In this document: piece after piece, positions 8,523-13,787 of the stretch
Layout: every line of letters starts with the position of its first letter
Position numbering within the stretch: the first letter of the stretch is position 1
Source: Daldinia sp. FL1419
Lineage: Eukaryota; Ascomycota; Sordariomycetes; Xylariales; Hypoxylaceae
Assembly: GCA_025201765.1 (NCBI GenBank)
Contig: MU623724.1
Location: 1 to 13,787 of the forward strand
Direction of reading: 5' to 3'
Length of the DNA stretch: 13,787 nt
The notes under the pieces: model-generated
Seen by the model: the letters and a program-made list of their open reading frames with translations, nothing else
The model's database searches: none
Told to the model about the DNA's origin: nothing
Program-made: the position numbers and the translations under genes

Positions 8523-9129
8523 TTTAAGAAGGTTTAGAAATGTAAATGTTGGGTATATAAAAAAAAAGGTTATTAATTTATTAAATATTTAAAAATTAAT
8601 TATAAAAAGGTTAGAGAAAATTAGAAGGTTAAGTGTGGTGCATTTAAAAAGAATTATATGATTTTTTTAGTAGATTATGAAGGGTTTGAAAATTAAAGTT
8701 TAGAATAAGAGGATGATGATATTTATAATATAATTTTAAAGTTAAAAAATAATAAGGATATATAGTTTATGGTGGTAGTATATTTATTTAATTAAATATT
8801 TTATTATTATATTATAGTTTTTATTCTTTTAATAATTAAAAAAATTAATACCATTTTTATTTTAAATTAATATATAAAAATTGTATTTTAAGGTGTTATG
8901 TTAGATATTGGAGTTGCCTATGTTTTGATAATAGGTAAGGGATAATATTTTGTTTTTATTAATGAATATCTTAATTAGAAATTTAAGATAAATTGTATTT
9001 ATATTAGAGAAGTTAATATTAGGTTTAGAAATGGATTTCTTATTAAATTATTAGGTATAATTATAATTGATATTCTATTTAATAATATAAATTTTTATAT
9101 TATAGAATTAAATATATTATTTTTTTTTT
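8523..9129 (+). pseudogene. Copia gag C-terminus (zinc knuckle) and aspartic protease, degraded
   Basis: In one frame (codon starts divisible by 3) a retroviral-type zinc knuckle with spacing C-x2-C-x4-H-x4-C is visible at 8547-8588. The second Cys, the His and the last Cys are now TAT, each one C/T or G/A transition from TGT or CAT. About 100 codons further, in the same frame, is the protease active-site motif at 8904-8912, reading D-I-G where D-T-G is expected. In such elements Gag packages the RNA and the protease cleaves the polyprotein. Many sense codons are now stops (TAA or TAG for CAA, TGG and similar). The gag N-terminus lies upstream, probably within about 7700-8520, but I could not fix a start. 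The frame ends in a T run at 9120-9129 and continues two bases out of phase in the integrase entry. Confidence 0.75.
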
Positions 9130-10255
9130 AATTAAGGATATAAATTATTTAAGAATATATTTTAATAATGTTATTAATTAATTAATATGTAAGAATGGTG
9201 TGATAGTTAATATTAAATAGAAATGGGGATATTTATGATTTTATTTAAATAATGTTATTTATTTTATGGAGATGGAGTTATGATGTTTATACATTTATTT
9301 TGATTATTTTATAGTTAAAAAGTTTTATAATCTCCTGGATAAGATTGATTATAATATTAATATAAATAATTTTAAAGAAATTAATAAATTTTATTATTAT
9401 TGTTAAATTAAGGGTAAGGGTTTATAAAGGTTTAGGTTTATTTTTAGGGATTTTGATATAGATTTTAATTATAAGGTAATTATTAATATTATATATTTAA
9501 AAAGATAATTAATTTTATATATAATTAATATTGTTATTAATTTTTAGGTAATATGATTTATAAAAGGCATTATAATTAAAAAAATATGAAAAATATTAAA
9601 AGAATATTAAATTAATATTTATTTTGGTTTTTTAAATATTATTTCTTATAATGTAAAAATAAATTTTAATAATTTGGAATTTTGAAATAAAGTATATATT
9701 GTTAGAATTATATGTTATTAAATATTAATTAAAATATATTAATTTATTGGTAAAATAAAAGGATATTATAATTTAATTTGTTAAATTTATAAAATAATTA
9801 TAAATAAATTTTAAGGTTTTAATTTAAAAATATTATAGTTATAGATGATTATGAAGGTAATTAATAATATAATTAATCCTAATAGATTAATTTTTATATT
9901 ATTTATTTTTGGAGTTTATTTATAAATTAATATAGATTCATTTCTTACACCTACTTAAATTTATTGTGTTTTGGTAGTGTAGAAGATTATAATTAAAATT
10001 AAAAGGATTAAATTATAATATTTTATTTAAGATGTATTTAATATTTGTAATAGTTTTAATATTATAAAAATATTGTTTATATTTTTACCTATTAATAATA
10101 AAATTCTTATTTATTGAAAAAAAGGTAGATAAAAAGGTTTTTATAAAATTATTATAATTATTAATAAGGATGTTATTATGGTATTTAGTGTATTTGGAAG
10201 AATATTTATGTTCCGAAATTCCTACGTTAAATTTTATATTTAATTTAAAAATAAT
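9130..10255 (+). pseudogene. Copia integrase, degraded
   Basis: The frame with codon starts at 2 modulo 3 shows an N-terminal HHCC-like zinc module. A segment like RRLHxxFGHP lies at about 9278-9310, and a pair of Cys codons at 9392-9403, the first now TAT. The catalytic core follows: the position of the first DDE aspartate is AAT at 9485-9487, a G-to-A change from GAT. The C-terminal part ends near 10240 with an FRxxxVKxYxQ-like segment (about 10211-10243) that matches the end of integrase in this family. Integrase inserts the cDNA into chromosomal DNA. Stops are frequent. I could not assign the second catalytic Asp or the Glu with confidence. Confidence 0.75.
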
Positions 10256-10440
10256 CTAGTACCTATTAAAAAATTTTAAATATAATTACCCAAATTTATG
10301 TTTAACCTAAATAATTATAAAATAATTCTAAAAAAAAATCTTATATATATTAATAATTTTTTATATATTAATATTTTATATTTTAATAATAAAAAATAAA
10401 ATAATTTAATTTTAATATTTTAATTATGTATAATAAGAAA
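10256..10440 (+). other. Integrase-RT linker with locally reversed strand bias
   Basis: This stretch separates the integrase C-terminus from the RT start and would have encoded the poorly conserved linker. No motif is visible. Unlike its surroundings it keeps C and is poor in G on the plus strand (for example around 10240-10350), so the mutated strand switches here. Confidence 0.45.
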
Positions 10441-11420
10441 GATTGTTATTATGGGAGAATTATATAAGGTATTAGATATAAAAAAATTTAATGTGTTATT
10501 TAGTAAGGGAATTTTATAATTTAAAATATATAATATATTAATTTATTAAGGAGTAATAATTTTTAAGTTATAAATAATTTATAAAATAAAAAAAAAGAAT
10601 ATATTAGTATTTTATGAAAAGTTAAAATTTATTATTTAAGGTTATAGTAATTTTAATAAAAAATTTATTATAATATATATCCTTATTATTTAAAGAGTAA
10701 ATTAATATCTTATTTTAACCTTAATTTTAATTTTCTAATATTAGGGCATAAAAATCATAATAAAGGATATTATTATGGTATATATCTAATTTAAAATACC
10801 TATATAATGGATAATATTTATATAATTATTAATAAAATTAAAAAATAAATATTTTAAAGAAATATTATTATATATTATTAAATTATTATATAATTTAATT
10901 AAATTAAAGATATATTAATTTAAAATTTATTTATATTATTATTAATAAGAACTTAATATAAAATTATTAATATTCAATTTATATTTATTAATAATAAATA
11001 TAATTTTGTTTGGAATTATAGGTTTTTAAATAAATGATATTTTAAATGTTGGTATTATAAAATTTCTGGTAGTAGAAGATAAGGTATTTGTTAAAATTGG
11101 GATTAAGGTACGCCCTTAAAAAATATTGAATGTTAGAATTAAAGATTTTAATGATTTGCATTTTATTATTTATAAGAAAAATTATAATATAATTATTATA
11201 TAAAAAGGACAGATCAAGAAACTTGAATAGTTGGATATAAAATCATTAAATATAACTAAGAAATTTATTAAATAATGGGTATAAAGAATATACATCTTTT
11301 CCATTTATTAATCTAAGATAGCCTTCAATTATTTAATAATGGTCCAACATTTAAAGCTAGGTTTTAAAGAAATAAAAGCCTTTAATACCTAGATTAAGTA
11401 ATAAATGGACAATTAATTAC
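10441..11420 (+). pseudogene. Copia reverse transcriptase, degraded
   Basis: This continues in the integrase frame. The N-terminal part (about 10454-10680) resembles the start of Copia RT: a leucine-rich helix, then a segment ending in an AF-E-xRLV-QGY/AY-like block. Motif A is at 10763-10795 and its catalytic Asp codon GAT (10766-10768) survives. The catalytic doublet is at 11033-11038 in a Q-T-D-D-T-L-like context, with the first Asp now AAT and the second still GAT. The variant TDD, in place of YVDD, is typical of the ascomycete Copia family this resembles. The enzyme copies element RNA into DNA. Numerous TAA and TAG codons stand where CAA, CAG or TGG are expected. Confidence 0.8.
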
Positions 11421-12022
11421 GAAAGTTTAACTATATTGATTTAAATCTTTAAAATTTATATTTATATATTTTTATTAATGATTTATTTATAAATAATAAG
11501 GATTTGAATTTATAAATCAACTATGTTATTGTATTGGATAATGAAGAATTAATTGATTAGAATAATAAAATCTAAATTATTAATAATATTATTTATTAAT
11601 TATTTATTAAATATAAATATATTATCTAAAATATACTTACTAACAAAATTTACAAAATAATTTAAAATTTCAATATTAAATATATTATTTATTATATAAT
11701 TAATATTATTTTAGAACGTTTTTTATTATTTAAGGTTTTGTTGGTCTTATATATTAATTTATTTTCCTTATATTAATGCCTTATCTAAATAGGTAATATT
11801 AATGAGAAAAAATTAATAATTAATTTGATGGTTTTATAATAATTGTATGAAAATTGGGAAATCAATAATATTTGATAGATCTACAGTACATATAATCCTA
11901 CAAATATTATAATAAAGGTATCTTTAAATAAAACTATACAAATATTGGTGGAAAGTAATTAGGTTGATTTGTGGTTAAAGGGATAGGTGAAATAAGAGTT
12001 AAGTGTTAAATTTGTAACATAA
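11421..12022 (+). pseudogene. Copia RNase H and C-terminus of pol, degraded
   Basis: The frame continues unbroken from RT. The first RNase H motif, expected as F-V-D-G-S-F-A-N-N-K-D-L, is read at about 11471-11503. Its catalytic Asp is AAT (11477-11479), the Gly is GAT and the Ser is TTA. Downstream are a C-T-D-S-Y-S-L-Y-like segment (about 11735-11780) and a terminal N-P-x-x-x-x-T-K-A-S-x-N-K block (about 11894-11935). All match the family's layout. The natural stop is probably TAA at 12020-12022, just before the polypurine tract; the in-frame TAG codons at 11960 and 11984 are likely mutated Gln or Trp codons. RNase H removes RNA from the RNA-DNA hybrid during reverse transcription. Confidence 0.78.
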
Positions 12023-12026
12023 TTAT

Positions 12027-12045
12027 AAAAAGAAAATAAAATAAA
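12027..12045 (+). other. Polypurine tract remnant
   Basis: A 19-base stretch that is purine except for two T residues lies directly against the 3' LTR, where the primer for plus-strand DNA synthesis is expected. It starts a few bases after the inferred end of the pol frame (about 12022). The G content is low, probably because G residues were changed to A. No convincing tRNA primer-binding site could be read after the 5' LTR (3080-3100); mutation may have erased it. Confidence 0.55.
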
Positions 12046-12249
12046 TAATAGTTAAATGATTTATGTTTTTAGTTTGGTATATAATCCTTAAAAAGTATTT
12101 ATGTATTTATTGTTATATAAGGATAGGTTTTTTATTTATTTTTTTTAAATAGCTTTTTTTTTTAAATAATTATAATATACCAGTCTTATCCCTATTATTA
12201 TTTGTTTTATTGTTATTTTGCTTTTATCTTACGTATGTACCTACCAACA
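12046..12249 (+). repeat. 3' LTR of the Copia-type element
   Basis: This is the 204-bp partner of 2876-3079. The 5' end reads TAATAGT where the other LTR has TGGTGGT, as expected if G-to-A changes erased the terminal TG. The 3' end keeps the canonical CA. The TATA-like motif is at 12114-12120. By hand alignment there are 41 differences from the 5' LTR, all transitions, with no gaps. This copy mostly shows C-to-T on the plus strand. Confidence 0.92.
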
Positions 12250-12254
12250 CCATC
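12250..12254. repeat. Target-site duplication, right copy (CCATC)
   Basis: These five bases directly follow the 3' LTR and match CTATC at 2871-2875 except for one transition. Confidence 0.8.
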
Positions 12255-12480
12255 TCTTTTATACATTAACTATTAGGGTTTTATAATTATTAAATTTATG
12301 GGATAATAATTTTATATAATTTATTTTATGTTATTCATTTTTAATGGAAACTAAATATATACACCCTATCTGGAAATATCTGGTTTAATTAAATTAATTT
12401 ATTCTAATTATAAGAATACTCTTCTTAAGAATTCCCTTTTATCTAAAATATATTAAAGTTATTTTAATTAATATAATTCT
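12255..12480 (-). pseudogene. Gypsy pol upstream of RT, displaced by the Copia insertion
   Basis: On the minus strand, 12457-12340 reads as a Gypsy RT-leader-like segment: L-D-K-R-E-F-L, a spacer with L-E, then N-L-I-x-P-x-I-S-x-x-G-x-x-I. This resembles the block in many Gypsy pols that runs from a helix through I-R-P-S-x-S-P to G-A-P-I. The same phase carries through 12257-12255 and, once the Copia element and one target copy are removed, joins the frame starting at 2875 without a shift. This segment therefore looks like the 5' continuation of the pol to the left. The similarity is modest because of heavy mutation. Confidence 0.5.
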
Positions 12481-13787
12481 ATACCTTTATATATCACCAT
12501 TATATATTTAATTAAATTAATTAATTAAATATTAATTAAAATCTTAATAAAATAATTTTTCTAAGTATATATAAATTTTTAAATTAATTCCATTTGTTAT
12601 AAATTAATTATATCCTTATCCAAAGTAATTTTTAATTATTTAAATCATTTATTAATAATATTTAGTAATTTTTTAATTAATATCCTTTAATATAATCTCC
12701 TTATTACATTTGGTTGATTTAATTAAATTTAACTTATTAATATTATTAATGGATTATTTATTTTTATTAATATTATTTAAATTTTTTTTCATATCATTAA
12801 GATATAAAATAATATAACCTAATTTCCTTCCTCTTCCACCTAATATAAATTATTTCTATAAATTTTATTTAACTCAATTATTTATAATATTAATTATTTA
12901 TTATTTAAATTATTTAATATTGTTATTATTTTTTTATTATTATTATATATTAATATAAATAATAATATATTTTTATTATATAATTATTTTTAATAATTAT
13001 AATATAAATTATTAAAATTTATATTATCCTAAAAATGAATAATATACAAAATTAATAGTTTTATTATATTCTTTTCTTTTAATATTAATATTTTTTTTGC
13101 GAAATTATATATTCTTTTTAAAATTAATAATATTAACCTTCTATTTTTTATTAATATATTAGGTGATAATATCTATATTAAAATAGTAAAATTTATCCAA
13201 TCCCTAAAAGGCTGGCTATATATAATCTTATTTAATAAATAATTTATAATTTATAAATTTATTTTAATATATTTCTATTAATTAATATTATAGTTATAAA
13301 ATTTAATATTATTTGTTATTATATCTAAAACCTTATTATAAAATATAAAAGATATAATTTTAATATATTTAATAAATAATTAAGAAATATAGTAATAGTT
13401 ATTTAAAATTTAATTTTTTTTTATATTTTTATAGGTATATTTGTTTTAAAATGATTTATTTTAATTATATGAGTTTGACCCTGGCCTAGATTTACTAACT
13501 ATTTTTTGGTTATATTAAGAATATTTTTTTTAAAATTTAAATAAATTTAATAATATTTTTTATTTTTTAAAATAATTTATTAATTATTAATATATTTTTT
13601 TCTTTATTTTCATTTAATAATATATTTTCTTCATTATTATTTGAATTTATATTATTTTTAATTATTAAAAATATATATTTATTATATTTTATTTTTATTT
13701 TAATTAATATTTTAATTAATATTAATTTTATTTTTATTATATATTTTTATTTATTTATATTTATAATTATAATTTAATTAATATTAA
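12481..13787. other. AT-rich right flank, probably further Gypsy sequence
   Basis: No gene, tRNA or motif was recognised on either strand. By position, the gag and 5' LTR of the minus-strand Gypsy element would be expected here. 12410-12850 is C-keeping and G-poor like the left flank; further right both G and C are scarce. Two short less mutated patches stand out, at about 13197-13222 and 13469-13500, the latter containing GACCCTGGCC. A palindromic run of TTAATTAA-type sequence lies at about 12508-12540. Confidence 0.35.

Larger units (their letters stand above)
2876..12249 (+). mobile_element. Full-length Ty1/Copia-type LTR retrotransposon, mutated beyond function
   Basis: The element is bounded by two aligned 204-bp direct repeats and a 5-bp target duplication. 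Inside, reading left to right, are a possible leader that hosts a cluster of foreign repeats, a gag zinc knuckle, then protease, integrase, RT and RNase H on the plus strand. Integrase before RT is the Ty1/Copia order. The protein remnants resemble a Copia polyprotein family common in ascomycetes whose RT carries a TDD motif; this is recalled family knowledge, not a search result. Its length (9.37 kb) exceeds the usual 5-6.5 kb; removing the roughly 3-kb repeat island at 4360-7340 brings it near the normal size. The element sits inside a minus-strand Gypsy-type pol and is therefore younger than it. Every coding segment is riddled with stops, so it cannot encode its own proteins. Confidence 0.9.

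Noticed and set aside
8523..12022. Calling the Copia pol an intact CDS with an alternative genetic code (TAA/TAG read as Gln)
   Set aside because: Stops also replace Trp and Arg positions, catalytic residues are lost too, and LTR differences show the same transitions, so mutation explains it without recoding.
2869..12380. The CTATCTGG sequence near 2871-2878 and again near 12366-12373 as a longer target duplication
   Set aside because: The second copy lies more than 100 bases beyond the 3' LTR; the 5-bp CTATC/CCATC pair abutting the LTRs is the better duplication.
12900..13787. AT-rich right end as mitochondrial or centromeric DNA
   Set aside because: Nothing positive supports either; the same composition runs through the mutated elements, so it needs no separate explanation.

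Overview
The window looks like part of an AT-rich, gene-free block in the genome of a filamentous ascomycete (Pezizomycotina-type fungus). It is made of nested, dead transposable elements that have been flooded with C-to-T / G-to-A changes in the manner of repeat-induced point mutation (RIP). The host assignment is inference. It rests on the two 204-bp LTRs differing at 41 sites by my hand alignment, all transitions, with no gaps, and on pol remnants resembling the Copia and Gypsy polyproteins of ascomycetes. I found no intact protein gene, rRNA, tRNA or CRISPR array.

Layout. (1) About 420-2870, minus strand: the decayed pol of a Ty3/Gypsy-type element. RT lies nearest 2870, RNase H near 2330-1735 and integrase near 1290-480. 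(2) 2876-12249, plus strand: a full-length Ty1/Copia-type element of 9,374 bp, with LTRs at 2876-3079 and 12046-12249. It is flanked by a 5-bp target duplication that differs by one C/T. The Gypsy reading frame resumes on the far side (12480-12255, minus), so the Copia element landed in the Gypsy pol. (3) Inside the Copia element, its pol remnant runs from about 8523 to 12022: zinc knuckle, protease, integrase, RT, RNase H. This is the Copia order. (4) Between the 5' LTR and the gag/pol region sits a less degraded, more GC-rich island (about 4360-7340). It is built from at least five full or split copies of a ~390-415 bp repeat in both orientations, plus fragments, followed by a degenerate tandem repeat. 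The repeats have short TTGAAC-type inverted ends and TA flanks and are inserted into one another, as expected of a non-autonomous DNA transposon (MITE-like) family. (5) 12480-13787 is AT-rich sequence with no recognisable gene.

The mutation pattern is strongly strand-polarised in long tracts. From 1 to about 3080 the plus strand has almost no G but keeps C (7 G in 361-1560). From 8101 to 8760 it has almost no C but keeps G (1 C in 660 bases). The switch falls at the inner edge of the 5' LTR, so the two LTRs of one element carry opposite signatures. Decay was almost wholly by substitution: the Gypsy frame is unbroken at every anchor tested, and the Copia pol shows one frame slip, in a T run.

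Nothing here looks like a new functional system. The parts most worth a second look are the self-nesting repeat family and the strand-polarised mutation tracts.
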